Of a DNA stretch of 64,000 nucleotides, positions 51,125 through 61,346 are shown one piece after another. The position numbers were made by a program, and so were the translations under genes. Numbering within the stretch: the stretch's first letter is position 1; each line of letters opens with the position of its first letter. The DNA is taken from positions 496,001 through 560,000 of the forward strand of contig NZ_AP023182.1 of NCBI RefSeq assembly GCF_013426915.1. The letters are read 5' to 3'. This DNA comes from Paraburkholderia sp. PGU19. GTDB lineage: Bacteria > Pseudomonadota > Gammaproteobacteria > Burkholderiales > Burkholderiaceae. Below the pieces are notes generated by a model that was not told where the DNA came from, searched no databases, and saw only the letters and a program-made list of their open reading frames with translations.

Positions 51125-51456
51125 GGTTACGTCCTTTAGGGGTTAAGGCCAGCAGCCCGAGATGATACCGCTTGACTCAGCCCGCACCGCGGGTGAGATG
51201 CACTGACGCAGATGAGTGGCTGTTGAGGGTCGATGACAGTCGGCCGCGACACCCCGTATCCGGCGAGAGGCACTGACTCGCGATCTGCGCTGACGAGCGG
51301 CCTGTCCGCGAGAAAGCATCCGAACCATCGGTCGACAGACTGCTCCGGCAGATGGTTGTTATGCCTCTCGCACCAAATCGACGATGCCAGTCTCAACGCT
51401 CTCGAAGTGCATGCGGAGTGTGTCAAAGTAACAGCTCTTACCGTGAGCGACCCCAC
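51125..51456. other. intergenic region with repeat word
   Basis: 332 bases between the lipoprotein and the MBL gene. Contains TGAGTGGCTGTTGAGGGTCG at 51213-51232, a one-mismatch copy of the word at 22566-22585, suggesting part of a dispersed intergenic element. No gene is called. Confidence 0.45.
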
Positions 51457-52230
51457 ATGACCAAGTTACCGATTGCCGACCGATGGTTCGAACTCAAACG
51501 CATCAGCGACGACATTACCCTGCTTTGGGAACCCCACGTCGTGCCGCTGATGCGCTGCAATATCTGGCATGTGCGCGGACGCGACCGGGATCTGATGATC
51601 GACACAGGAATGGGTATCGTCAGTCTGCTGGATGCTGCCAAACACCTGCTGCAGAAGGACGTCACCGCTGTTGCCACGCATACGCACCCGGATCATATCG
51701 GCGGACATCATGAGTTCGAGCACACGCTGGTTCACGAGTTGGAGGCAGATAACCTGCGCTCGCCGCGTGAACCAGGCACCCTTCTGGCGTCGGTATTGGG
51801 CGCCGAAGCAATTCGCCGGTACCGCGAAGCAGGTTATCCTTTCGACGGCGATCTGATCACGGCCCTTCCTGGCGCTGATTACTCAATATCCGATTATCGT
51901 GTGCGTGCCGCAACGGTCACGGAAATCGTCAAGGAAGGGAACATCGTCGATCTCGGCAACCGGCATTTTGAAGTCCTGCATCTACCCGGCCACTCACCGG
52001 GCAGCATCGGCCTATGGGAAGCGGCATCCGGCACACTGTTCTCGGGCGATGCGATCTACGATGGCCCGCTGCTGGATGAGATAGGCGGTGCGGATATTCC
52101 GACTTATGTGCGCACGATGAAGCGCTTGCGTGAATTGCCTGTGCAAGTGGTCCACGCTGGACACGACGGGAGCTTCGGGCGGGACCGACTGGTCGAGTTG
52201 GTCGATGCCTATCTGGCTAAACGCACCTGA
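51457..52230 (+). CDS. MBL-fold metallo-hydrolase
   Basis: 257 residues. The metal motif THTHPDHIGG gives H75, H77, D79 and H80. Further ligands follow in LPGHSPGSIGLW, FSGDAIYDG and VVHAGHDGSF. The layout fits the glyoxalase II-like / general MBL hydrolase group. The substrate could be a thioester or lactone, but nothing in the sequence or its neighbours decides. No strong ribosome site precedes ATG 51457. It appears to be transcribed alone. Confidence 0.88.
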   Translation: MTKLPIADRWFELKRISDDITLLWEPHVVPLMRCNIWHVRGRDRDLMIDTGMGIVSLLDAAKHLLQKDVTAVATHTHPDHIGGHHEFEHTLVHELEADNLRSPREPGTLLASVLGAEAIRRYREAGYPFDGDLITALPGADYSISDYRVRAATVTEIVKEGNIVDLGNRHFEVLHLPGHSPGSIGLWEAASGTLFSGDAIYDGPLLDEIGGADIPTYVRTMKRLRELPVQVVHAGHDGSFGRDRLVELVDAYLAKRT

Positions 52231-52858
52231 TGGTTGGCCGGGTCCGCCGCTGGGTGCATTGCCGGCCGGACTTCGCGCGCCAAGGAAACGGTTGGCGTAT
52301 GTCGGCCAACCGCTGCCATTCACGCTCGCCCAGGCGAAGCCGCTTCAGCAGCTCGTCCCTACCCAAAAGCGGCCACCGGGGGCGGATTCATTTCTCCTCC
52401 AGGCAGCCAGCGCCGTTTCTCGATCGGAGCGGGTGCGCCTCATCGACTGATCCAGTCATTACCGCGTTGGGTCCATCGCGCCACTTTTTGCAATATCCTG
52501 TCCCACGATAGTCCACACTCGCATCAGCGCGAGGACTTTTGCGGACCTTCCCCGACAAACGTTCCTAACAAGCCATGATTGCACGGCCCCCTTGCAGCCC
52601 TTAGTTGAACAGTGTTGTCAATCGTTATAGTTGTGGTCTAGTCTACAGCGCCGACGATTCCGACCATTGGGCATGCAAGGAGACCTCAACGTCGCTTAAT
52701 GATGACCCTAGGCTCATAGCCCCGCTATGTCATGCTTAACGGGTTCTGGCTTGGCATGCTTCAAAGTGACCGCCTGACACAACGGATGCCGACGACGGGC
52801 GACGGGATCCTTGAAGGCGTTCAGATCATCTCCTCTATCTACCGACCAAGTGCAATCG
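52231..52858. other. intergenic region upstream of PucR gene
   Basis: 628 bases with no recognisable gene. AT-rich promoter-like sequence lies at 52600-52640. AAGGAGA at about 52679 precedes a six-codon frame, possibly chance. Confidence 0.4.
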
Positions 52859-54328
52859 ATGATTACCGTGCAGGAGTTGCTTGATACCCCTTCCCTGAGA
52901 CTGGCGGCGCTCGCTGGCTCGTCTGGACTGACGCGGACCATCACGTGGGCCCATGCCGTCGATCTGCCCGATCCCTGGAGATGGATTGCGGCGGGCAATC
53001 TTGTCATGACGACGGGTGCTGGCCTGCCGCGCAATGCATCGGACCAGATTGTCTGGCTGGAGAAACTGGCGCGCAGCAATGCCAGTGCATTGGTCGTCGC
53101 ACGCCAGGCCGATGCGCCGGAATTGTCGCGCGAGATGCTCAAAGCGGCAGACCGTCTTATGTTCCCGGTGCTGGAAGCGAGCTTCGAGCTTGAATTCGTG
53201 CAGTTGTCCAAGCATGTGATCGAGAGTGTGCTGCAAGCTCAACGCGACCGTTTCAGAGCCAGCGAACAACTGTTCGAGACTTATGCGACCGCACTGCGCG
53301 AAGTTCCCGACATGGCCGGACGACTGACCGTTCTATCGGACCGGTTGCAACTCGGGCTGGCAATCGAAGATGCCCGCAGCGGCGCGATCATCGTTGCCTC
53401 GAGCCCCTTGCCGTCTTCTGTCGAGAGCGATCCAGTCTTTGTCGAACGCGTCGCTATCGGCGGACGGGCGAGAGCGGACCTGGTCATTTATCGTCGAGAC
53501 GCGCAAGCGCTACAGGATCCGCTGCTGGTGCGCTCTTTTCTCGGCCTGCTTGAGATCGAGCTGGAACGAATGATGATCGACCGCGACCACCTGCGGGAAC
53601 AAGGCGCAGCACTCCTGCGCAGCCTGTTGATGGGCGAGGCTGAGTTTTCCTTCCGTCCCATGCTGGAGCGCCGCGGGTTGACGGGCACGCTCGTCGTGCT
53701 CGCGATCTCTCCCGGAAAGCGAGGACCTTGGAGCGTAGCCGAGATCCATCACGCGCCACCTTTGCACACCCGCACGCCCTTGCTGCTCGAAGACGACGTG
53801 CTGCTCGCGCTGGCTCAGGATCATGCCGGCACGCTCGAATGCCTGCGAATCGGCCTGGGCGACGGCACCGTGCTCGGCATCAGCGGCCCGGTCACGGAGG
53901 CTGCCGGCTTTCGCGAGAGCGTGCGCCAGGCACGCCTTGCGCTGGCACAGGCACATGAAGCCCGAAAGGGTCTGGTGCGCTACGGAGAAATCGACACTGG
54001 CTATATCACGATGCCGAGGTCGCTTGCCGAAGCGAGCGCGCTGGTCGGCCGCTATCTCGGTCCTGTGATCGAGTATGACCGTGTCCACGGTACCACCCTG
54101 CTCGCGACGTTGACGACGTTTCTCGAGAACGACGGCAACTGGAAATCCACCGCCTTCGACCTGGAGATCCATCGTCAGACGCTTGTCTACCGCCTGAAAC
54201 ATATCGAGCAACTGACGGGCGTCAAACCGACCACCACCGACGGCATCACCCGCCTGTGGCTCGCCCTTCAGGCGGGAAAGGCCGCCAATCTGTTGTCTGG
54301 CTCGCCTTTGAAATCGTCAGATGGATAG
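52859..54328 (+). CDS. PucR/CdaR family transcriptional regulator
   Basis: 489 residues from ATG 52859; the frame is open further up to a TTG at 52811. Residues 1-120 are the PucR N-terminal domain (ITVQELLDTPSLRLAALAGS), a central GGDEF-like/PucR region follows, and residues about 420-480 are the PucR C-terminal helix-turn-helix (STAFDLEIHRQTLVYRLKHI). Family members activate purine, proline, GABA or other nitrogen-compound pathways. It directly precedes a permease, an FAD amine oxidoreductase and a cupin gene in the same direction, and is their likely activator. Confidence 0.9.
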   Translation: MITVQELLDTPSLRLAALAGSSGLTRTITWAHAVDLPDPWRWIAAGNLVMTTGAGLPRNASDQIVWLEKLARSNASALVVARQADAPELSREMLKAADRLMFPVLEASFELEFVQLSKHVIESVLQAQRDRFRASEQLFETYATALREVPDMAGRLTVLSDRLQLGLAIEDARSGAIIVASSPLPSSVESDPVFVERVAIGGRARADLVIYRRDAQALQDPLLVRSFLGLLEIELERMMIDRDHLREQGAALLRSLLMGEAEFSFRPMLERRGLTGTLVVLAISPGKRGPWSVAEIHHAPPLHTRTPLLLEDDVLLALAQDHAGTLECLRIGLGDGTVLGISGPVTEAAGFRESVRQARLALAQAHEARKGLVRYGEIDTGYITMPRSLAEASALVGRYLGPVIEYDRVHGTTLLATLTTFLENDGNWKSTAFDLEIHRQTLVYRLKHIEQLTGVKPTTTDGITRLWLALQAGKAANLLSGSPLKSSDG

Positions 54329-54443
54329 TCATACATTTGTACAAAAGCCGTCGTTCAGGACGACAATTTACGCATAGCCCGGCCCGTGCGTTTTGCTTTT
54401 AATGGAGGTGACAAAAGACAAACTCGTTTCCAGGAGACAACCG

Positions 54444-55844
54444 ATGCCTATCCAGACGGAGCTCGATCCGCGGCTAAAACACGCTCTGAAAACCCGGCAT
54501 ATCAGCATGCTGGCCCTCGGAGGTGTGATTGGAGCAGGTTTATTCGTAGGCTCAAGCGCAGTCATTGCGTCGACCGGACCCGGCGCATTTATCACCTATG
54601 CCATCACGGGATTGATCGTCGCGCTGATCATGCGCATGCTGGGCGAAATGGCAGCAGCACAACCCATGAAGGGTTCGTTCGTCGACTATGCGCGCCTCGC
54701 TTATGGCGACGTGGCCGGCTATGCAATGGGATGGCTGTACTGGTACTTCTGGGTGATCGTGGTCGGCTTCGAGGCCGTGGTCGGCGGCCAGACTATCCAT
54801 GCATGGCTTCCCACCATTCCCGTCTGGATCATCTCACTAGGGCTGATGGCGATGATGACGGCGCTCAATCTGTTGTCCGTCAAATCATTCGGCGAAGCTG
54901 AATACTGGTTCGCGGGCGTCAAGATTGTCGCCATTGCTGCTTTCCTGATCATCGCGGGCGCCTACGTTTTTCATCTCTGGCCAGGATCGACAGCAACATT
55001 CTCCAATCTGACCGCACACGGTGGCTTCTTTCCCAAGGGCGCGGGCAAGCTGTTCACGGGCGTCGTGGTCGTGATCTTCTCCATGACTGGCGTGGAAGTC
55101 GCGACCATTGCTGCGGCCGAATCCGAGCACCCTGAGCGCAACGTTCGCCGCGCAGTCAACACGGTGATGGCCCGCATCCTGATCTTCTTCGTTCTCTCTG
55201 CGTTCTTCATCGTCGTCGCTCAGCCGTGGACAGACATCGTGCCGGGCAAATCGCCGTTCGTGGCGACGCTCGAGAAGATCGGCATCCCGGGCGCCGCAAC
55301 CGTATTGACAGCTGTCATTCTCGTGGCCGTGCTGTCCGTGCTCAACGCTGGACTCTATACATCGTCGCGTCTGTTGCTGGTCCTGAGTTCGAACGATGAA
55401 GCGCCGAAGTGGGTGGGTCGTGTCAATCGCCGTGGCGTGCCGGCCTGGGGCGTCATCGCTTCGACACTCGTCGGATACGGCTGCGTGGTGATCGCGGCGC
55501 TCTGGCCTGACACGGTGTTCCTGTTCCTGATCAACTCGTCGGGCGCGGTGTTTCTGTTCGTCTATCTGATGATCTGTCTGTCACAACTCAAGCTGCGGGG
55601 CGAATGGGAACGTCGCGACGTCCTTAAGCTGCGCATGTGGGGCCATCCGTGGTTGCCTATTCTCGTGACCGTCACCATCGTCGCGGTTCTGGTCAGCATG
55701 GCGCTGGATCCGAAGACCCAGATCAGCCTTCTGCAAAGCGTCATCGCACTGATCGTCATCGTGGCTTCCTACCCAATGTTTTGCGTCAAGGGCAAGCGCA
55801 AGCAGATGCGGGCAGCGACACCATCGGCGGCAAATCGCACGTGA
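54444..55844 (+). CDS. APC family amino acid/amine permease
   Basis: 466 residues from ATG 54444, with CAGGAGA upstream. About twelve membrane segments with the amino acid permease signature HISMLALGGVIGAGLFVGSS and a long E-rich loop (AAAESEHPERNVRRAVN), typical of the GABA/lysine/aromatic permease family. It imports an amino acid or amine by proton symport. It is followed 37 bp later by the FAD oxidoreductase, which would oxidise the imported compound. Confidence 0.92.
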   Translation: MPIQTELDPRLKHALKTRHISMLALGGVIGAGLFVGSSAVIASTGPGAFITYAITGLIVALIMRMLGEMAAAQPMKGSFVDYARLAYGDVAGYAMGWLYWYFWVIVVGFEAVVGGQTIHAWLPTIPVWIISLGLMAMMTALNLLSVKSFGEAEYWFAGVKIVAIAAFLIIAGAYVFHLWPGSTATFSNLTAHGGFFPKGAGKLFTGVVVVIFSMTGVEVATIAAAESEHPERNVRRAVNTVMARILIFFVLSAFFIVVAQPWTDIVPGKSPFVATLEKIGIPGAATVLTAVILVAVLSVLNAGLYTSSRLLLVLSSNDEAPKWVGRVNRRGVPAWGVIASTLVGYGCVVIAALWPDTVFLFLINSSGAVFLFVYLMICLSQLKLRGEWERRDVLKLRMWGHPWLPILVTVTIVAVLVSMALDPKTQISLLQSVIALIVIVASYPMFCVKGKRKQMRAATPSAANRT

Positions 55845-55881
55845 CGTGCATAACGAGAACCTGGATTGGTAGGAGAGACGG

Positions 55882-57264
55882 ATGCCATCCGCACAAGAAC
55901 TGACGCAACTTCCAAACCGCCCGCTGTGGCACGAACCCTCGCGCGCGCGGGACATGCTGGACCGCGAAGAAGAGGCCGATGTCGTGATCGTCGGCGCAGG
56001 TTATACGGGACTATGGACTGCGTACTACCTGCTGAAGGCACAGCCATCGCTAAAGATTGTCCTGCTGGAGCGCGAAGCAGTTGGCTTCGGTGCTTCGGGA
56101 CGCAACGGAGGGTGGGCGTCGGCGATATTTCCGATTTCACTCGAACGTGTGGCGCACATGTATTCGCACGCCGCCGCATTGCATTTGCAGACCGCGATGA
56201 ACGAGACAGTCAACGAGATTGGACGCGTGCTCGACCTCGAAGGCATCGAGGCCGATTATGCGAAGCAAGGCTTTCTTTCTCTTGCACGCAGTCAGCCGCA
56301 GTTCGATCGGATTCAGGCCTCGGTCGATGCGTCGGTTCGCTTTGGATTGCCCGATCAATGGCGCGCGCTCGATGCGAAGGAAGCCTCGACGCGGATCGGC
56401 GCGGAGCGGGTGCTGGGCGGTCTTTACACCGAGCATTGCGCGCTGATTCATCCCGGCAAACTGGTGCGCGGCCTGGCAGCCGTCGTAGAAGCGATGGGTG
56501 CACGCATTTTCGAAAAGACGGCCGCGCTCGATATCGCGCCCGGACAGGTGACTACCGCGCATGCCGCCGTCAAGGCGAGTACGGTGGTGCGAGCAACCGA
56601 GGCATTTTCCTGCCAGTTGCCGGAGAACAGCCGCTCCGTCATTCCGCTGTACTCCCTGGTACTGGCGACGGAGCCCCTGCCTCAGGCGCTTCGCCAGCGG
56701 CTGAGGCTCGATCATCGGCTGGCATTCAACGACATGCGCCATCTGAGGGTGTATGGACAGGTGACAGCGGAAGGCCGATTGGTGTTTGGCGGCCGCGGCG
56801 CGCCATATCGCTTCGGCTCCAGGATTACAGCGGAGGATGACCTGGTCGACAAGGTGCATGCCAACATCCACGCTGCCATGCTCGAGTTCTTCCCCGACCT
56901 CGCCGATGCGCGCATCACGCATCGCTGGGGCGGCGCGCTCGGCGTGTCGCGGGACTGGTGCCCGACGGTGAGCATGGACAAAAGGGCGCGCATTGCCTGG
57001 GCCGGAAATTACGTAGGCGACGGCGTCGCAACGAGTAACCTGGCCGGCCGCATCTTGCGCAATCTGATTCTCGATTGCGACGACGAGATCAATCAGTTGC
57101 CTGTTGTCAACCATCGCTCACCGGCGTGGGAGCCGGAGCCTTTTCGCTGGATCGGCGTCAATGGCGGTCTCACAGCGGCGGGCTTCAGTGATTTTGAAGA
57201 ACGTGTAACCAACCAGCCATCGCGTACAGCACGAGTCCTTGAAAAGCTGACGGGTGCGCATTGA
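55882..57264 (+). CDS. FAD-dependent amine/amino acid oxidoreductase (DAO family)
   Basis: 460 residues. The FAD motif VGAGYTGLWTAYYL (37-50) and the FGASGRNGGW motif identify the D-amino acid oxidase / PuuB (gamma-glutamylputrescine oxidase) branch. A C-terminal GVATSNLAGRI closes the FAD domain. It would oxidise an amine or amino acid to imine plus aldehyde or keto acid. The operon with an amine permease and a cupin supports breakdown of a polyamine or related compound. No gamma-glutamylputrescine synthetase gene is in the window, so the substrate is open. Confidence 0.87.
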   Translation: MPSAQELTQLPNRPLWHEPSRARDMLDREEEADVVIVGAGYTGLWTAYYLLKAQPSLKIVLLEREAVGFGASGRNGGWASAIFPISLERVAHMYSHAAALHLQTAMNETVNEIGRVLDLEGIEADYAKQGFLSLARSQPQFDRIQASVDASVRFGLPDQWRALDAKEASTRIGAERVLGGLYTEHCALIHPGKLVRGLAAVVEAMGARIFEKTAALDIAPGQVTTAHAAVKASTVVRATEAFSCQLPENSRSVIPLYSLVLATEPLPQALRQRLRLDHRLAFNDMRHLRVYGQVTAEGRLVFGGRGAPYRFGSRITAEDDLVDKVHANIHAAMLEFFPDLADARITHRWGGALGVSRDWCPTVSMDKRARIAWAGNYVGDGVATSNLAGRILRNLILDCDDEINQLPVVNHRSPAWEPEPFRWIGVNGGLTAAGFSDFEERVTNQPSRTARVLEKLTGAH

Positions 57265-57278
57265 AAAAGGAGTAACAC

Positions 57279-57629
57279 ATGACGAGATTCACCATCGTCA
57301 AAGCCGCCGATATTGCTTCGGACCGACTCGCTTCAGCCGGCCAGCGCGCCGGGGCCGATAGCGGCGATCCCCAGATTGCTGTGAAGACGCTTGCGCCCGA
57401 GGCGGTTGGCAATCTGGGCATATGGGAATGTCAGCGGGGCGGCTGGCCCGTGATAAATCGCCCCGATACCGAATTCACATACATCATTTCTGGCCGCGCC
57501 AGGCTCACCGACGATTCAACAGGGGAAGTGGCCGAGATCACCGGTGGAGATCTCGTGATCTTGCCGCCCGGTTGGACGGGGCGCTGGGATGTACTGGAAC
57601 CCGTTCGCAAGATCTACGCGATTTATTGA
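57279..57629 (+). CDS. cupin domain protein
   Basis: 116 residues. A small single cupin of the DUF861 type (GIWECQRGGWPVINRPDTEFTYIISGRARL in part, then GDLVILPPGWTGRWDV). The glutamate and histidine metal positions of the first cupin motif are only partly present. AAAGGAG precedes ATG, 14 bp after the oxidoreductase gene, so it is the third gene of that operon. Such cupins are found beside amine oxidases in many proteobacteria with unknown role. Confidence 0.85.
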   Translation: MTRFTIVKAADIASDRLASAGQRAGADSGDPQIAVKTLAPEAVGNLGIWECQRGGWPVINRPDTEFTYIISGRARLTDDSTGEVAEITGGDLVILPPGWTGRWDVLEPVRKIYAIY

Positions 57630-57756
57630 ACCTGAGCCGGGCGCATCGCAAGAGAACGGCGAATTCGCGATGCGACGGTCCGGCGACGCTTTATTCAGTT
57701 GAGAAGCACAGACGGCAGGGTATCTATAAAACCGACCTAATGTTTGGAGACAAAGC

Positions 57757-58881
57757 ATGCGTAAATTCATTACTCTTGGCGCGACAGCCTGCACAGCAGT
57801 CACTCTGACGCTGCCGGCAATGGCACAGGAAGTCGTCGTGATCGGACACTCCGCTCCGCTAACCGGGCCTCAAGCGGCAAACGGCAAAGACAATGAATAT
57901 GGCGCGCGAATGGCCATCGACGAACTGAATAAACAAGGGGTGCTGATAGCGGGCAAGAAGGTCACTTTGAAACTGGAGTCGCAAGACGATCAGGCCGATC
58001 CCAAGACCGGCGTTCAGGTTGCGCAGAACCTCATCGACCGCAACGTCGTCGCTGTGCTGGGGCCGTACAACTCGGGCGTGGCGATTCCTGCGTCTCGCGT
58101 GTACAACAATGCAGGAATTGCACTCCTGCCTGTTGCATCAAATCCCGCAATCACGAAGCAAGGCTTCAAGAACATTTTCCGGATCGGCGCCAGCGATTCC
58201 CAGCTTGGCGGAACGATGGGCGACTTTGCGGCAAAGGAATTGAAAGCAAAAATGGTTGCCATCATCGACGACCGTTCTGCGTACGGGCAGGGAATTGCGG
58301 AGCAGTTCGAGCAATCGGCCAAGGCAAACGGCCTGGAGATTGTCGACAAGCAATTCACCAATGGCCAGGCAACGGATTTCCTTGGCATCCTCACGGCTCT
58401 CAAAGCGAAGAATCCTGATGTCATTTTCTTCGGCGGCTATGCATCTCAAGCTGCGCCGATGGTTAAACAGATGCGGCAGCGCGGCTTAAAAGCCAAGTTG
58501 CTTGGAGGAGACGCCATCTGTACGGCGGACATGGGAAAAGTGGCGGGCGACGCGGCCTCGATTGTCTACTGCTCGCAAGGCGGAACTGCTTTGGATCAGA
58601 CTGAGGAAGGCAGACAGTTCATCAAGAAGTACAAGGACACGTATCATACTGACATGCAGGTCTATGCGGTCAACTACTATGACGGCGTCAAGATGCTGGC
58701 CGACGTCATGAACAAAGCGGGGACGACGACCGACAAAAGCAAGCTGATCGCGCAACTGGCGAAGGAGCAGTACAAGGGAATTGCGGGCACATATTCCTTC
58801 GACGCAGAAGGGAATCTAAAAGGCGCACCAACAACTGTGTATGTGATTCGAAACGGCTTGCCCGTTCCTTACGTCAAGTAA
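57757..58881 (+). CDS. orphan branched-chain amino acid-type periplasmic binding protein
   Basis: 374 residues with signal peptide 1-23 (ends AMA) and a LivK-like fold (GHSAPLTGPQAANGKDNEYG, GPYNSGVAIPASRVY). GGAGA precedes ATG 57757. No permease or ATPase gene lies beside it. It may use the LivHMGF complex of this window or another one. Its place after the permease-oxidase-cupin operon suggests that its ligand belongs to the same pathway, which is inference. Confidence 0.9.
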   Translation: MRKFITLGATACTAVTLTLPAMAQEVVVIGHSAPLTGPQAANGKDNEYGARMAIDELNKQGVLIAGKKVTLKLESQDDQADPKTGVQVAQNLIDRNVVAVLGPYNSGVAIPASRVYNNAGIALLPVASNPAITKQGFKNIFRIGASDSQLGGTMGDFAAKELKAKMVAIIDDRSAYGQGIAEQFEQSAKANGLEIVDKQFTNGQATDFLGILTALKAKNPDVIFFGGYASQAAPMVKQMRQRGLKAKLLGGDAICTADMGKVAGDAASIVYCSQGGTALDQTEEGRQFIKKYKDTYHTDMQVYAVNYYDGVKMLADVMNKAGTTTDKSKLIAQLAKEQYKGIAGTYSFDAEGNLKGAPTTVYVIRNGLPVPYVK

Positions 58882-59458
58882 GCGTAGTCTTCACGGACTT
58901 CGTCGAAATGACCGGATACCTATTCAAGCGTACCCGGTACCGGTCATCGGACGTTCGCCATAAGGATGCAGAGCAGTTCTCAGAACCAGCATCGGACGGT
59001 GATGGTTGACAGACTATGCGCCGATGCGTCGTTGCATCCGAGCGCTAAAACTATACGAAGCTACCTGCACCTCCGCGGTCTCATTGCCGGCCGGCGCCCG
59101 ACTTGGTCGAGCATGCTGCGCCGATCGCGTTTTGTGACGGCGGCAAACGCGCCACATTGGATCTCGACGCGTACGAGCCATCGCTGAATCGCAGGTATCA
59201 CGCTTGCGCGTTCGCGCACGGTGCTATTTGGGCTGTCTTTTCGGTGTCTTCGACATGGATCGAGCCCGCCGACAAGCGGCTTTCTCGTGTGTGCACCGAA
59301 CTGGAACACCTTCGATGTTTCCTCGACCGCACGACACATTCGCCTCCATGCGCGCTTTTTTCCGCCGAGTTGCCCTTCTTCCGCGTAAACCCGCTTGCAC
59401 CTTATTTTTGATGATCCTATATTGCATTTCACCATCAACTATTACTATGCGATAAATC
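58882..59458. other. intergenic region with terminator-like hairpin
   Basis: 577 bases. ATGACCGG (58908-58915) pairs with CCGGTCAT (58940-58947) 26 bases after the binding-protein stop, a probable terminator without a T run. The remainder has no recognisable gene. The AT-rich tail at 59400-59458 is the promoter region of the enoyl-CoA hydratase. Confidence 0.5.
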
Positions 59459-60220
59459 ATGGGTGACGACGTTCTGTTTTCGAATCACGGCCGTGTCGCG
59501 GTCATCACGCTGAATCGTCCCGAACGGCTGAACGCCTGGACCACACCGATGCGCGAATCGATCATTGCGGCGCTCGAGCGCTTCAACGCCGACGACGATG
59601 TCGCCGCGATCATCATGACGGGCGCGGGCAATCGCGCATTCTCGGCGGGGCAGGATCTCGCCGAGGCGCACGACTTCGACGGCGAACGCGCCGTAGCGTG
59701 GGTCAAGGAGTGGCAGCGCTACTACGCGACGCTGCGCGGTCTGTCCAAGCCGCTAGTGATGGCGCTCAACGGCACGGCTGCAGGTTCGGCGTTTCAGGTC
59801 GCATTGCTCGGCGATATCCGCGTGGGCCACCCGGGCGTGCGCATGGGCCAGCCGGAGATCAATGCGGGCATCGCCAGCACGACCGGCCCGTGGATCATGA
59901 ATTCGATGCTCGGCATGTCACGCACCATCGAGCTCACGCTCACCGGCCGTCTGATGGACGCCGACGAGTGCTATCGCATCGGGCTGATTCATCACATCGT
60001 CGACGAAGACAAGGTCTTCGAGAAAGCGCTCGAAATCGCCACGGAGCTCTCCGCAAAGCCGCCCGTCGCGATGCGTCTCGACAAACAGCGTTTCCGCGAG
60101 ATGACCGAACCGGGTTTCGTCGACTGTATCGAGGCGGGGGAACGCATTCAGCGCGAGGCGTACGACTCGGGCGAGCCCGCTCGCATGATGGAAGAGTTCT
60201 TCAAGAAACGCGCCAAATAA
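59459..60220 (+). CDS. enoyl-CoA hydratase/isomerase family protein
   Basis: 253 residues of the crotonase fold. Oxyanion-hole segments AFSAGQDLAE and NGTAAGSAFQVALLGDIRV are present, followed by the MGQPEINAGI motif with an active-site Glu. It hydrates or isomerises an acyl-CoA. ATG 59459 has a weak ribosome site. It leads into the polyamine-type ABC transporter operon 54 bp downstream, an unusual pairing that hints at breakdown of an imported aromatic or polyamine-linked acyl compound. Confidence 0.9.
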   Translation: MGDDVLFSNHGRVAVITLNRPERLNAWTTPMRESIIAALERFNADDDVAAIIMTGAGNRAFSAGQDLAEAHDFDGERAVAWVKEWQRYYATLRGLSKPLVMALNGTAAGSAFQVALLGDIRVGHPGVRMGQPEINAGIASTTGPWIMNSMLGMSRTIELTLTGRLMDADECYRIGLIHHIVDEDKVFEKALEIATELSAKPPVAMRLDKQRFREMTEPGFVDCIEAGERIQREAYDSGEPARMMEEFFKKRAK

Positions 60221-60274
60221 AGCGGACGGAAGCCGGGCAGTTCCTTCTCAACCCTAGTGCGAGAGACCTGAACC

Positions 60275-61336
60275 ATGACACGAGACTTCAATCCGACGCG
60301 CCGCCGCATTCTGCACGGCGCGGGCGCGCTCGCCGTGGCCGGCATGATGCCGCTGGCCGCACGTGCTCAAACCAAGCAGATCGTCGTATCGGACCCGGGC
60401 GGCCCATACACGAGCGCGTATCGCGAAGCCTTCTATGACCCGTTCGAGAAAGCGACGGGCATCAAGGTCGTCAGTGTGGCGCGCGAATCGCAGCCGGTCG
60501 CGCAATTCGCGGCGATGGTGCAAACGAAGAACTATGTGTGGGACGTCACCACGCTGACGCTATCGGCGGACATTCCGTATCTCGAAGCGAAAGGCCTGCT
60601 GGAGCCGATCGGCCTGAAAGCGAGCGACTATCCGGACATCATGCCCGAGGCGATCACGCCCAACTGGCTTGGTGTCGACGTGTATTCGACCGTGCTCGCG
60701 TATCGCGCGGACAAGTTCAAGGACAACGGCCCGAAGTCGTGGGCGGACTTCTGGGACGTGAAGAAATTCCCCGGCCGCCGCTGCCTGCGCCGCAGTCCGC
60801 TCGACACGCTGGAACAGGCGCTGCTGGCCGACGGCGTGCCGCTCGACAAGCTCTATCCGCTCGACGTGGACCGCGCATTCAAGAGTCTCGACAGGATCAA
60901 GCCGCATATCAACATCTGGTGGACCTCCGGCGCGCAGGCGATGCAGGCGATCCAGAGCGGCGACGTCGACATGATCTCGACCTGGAACGGCCGCGCGCAG
61001 GCCGCAAAGGACAGCGGCGCGCCGGTGACGATCGTGTGGAATCAGGGCCTGTATTCGATCGAAGGCTGGGGCATTCCGAAAGGCACGCCGCACGCCGATG
61101 CCGCGAAGCAGTTCGTGCGCTTTTGCGCCGACGCGAAACGTCAGGCGGGGCTCACGCGCACGCTCGCGTACGGCCCGACCAACAAAAAGTCCTTCGAGAC
61201 CATCAGCAAGGAACGCGCGACGCTCCTGCCGACCGCCTCGGACAACATCAAGGACATGAAGCTGCCGAGCCCGCAATGGTGGGAAGAGAACCGCCAGAAG
61301 GTCACCGAGCGGTTCAATTCGTGGATCATTTCGTAA
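60275..61336 (+). CDS. polyamine-type ABC transporter binding protein
   Basis: 353 residues. A twin-arginine signal (RRR at 9-11, then ILHGAGALAVAGMM, cleavage near residue 31) and a PotD-like periplasmic fold with WTSGAQAMQAIQSGDVDMIS. It captures spermidine/putrescine or a similar cation or opine and feeds the ATPase and permease that follow directly. The Tat signal implies folding before export. Confidence 0.9.
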   Translation: MTRDFNPTRRRILHGAGALAVAGMMPLAARAQTKQIVVSDPGGPYTSAYREAFYDPFEKATGIKVVSVARESQPVAQFAAMVQTKNYVWDVTTLTLSADIPYLEAKGLLEPIGLKASDYPDIMPEAITPNWLGVDVYSTVLAYRADKFKDNGPKSWADFWDVKKFPGRRCLRRSPLDTLEQALLADGVPLDKLYPLDVDRAFKSLDRIKPHINIWWTSGAQAMQAIQSGDVDMISTWNGRAQAAKDSGAPVTIVWNQGLYSIEGWGIPKGTPHADAAKQFVRFCADAKRQAGLTRTLAYGPTNKKSFETISKERATLLPTASDNIKDMKLPSPQWWEENRQKVTERFNSWIIS

Positions 61337-61346
61337 GGAGCGTACG

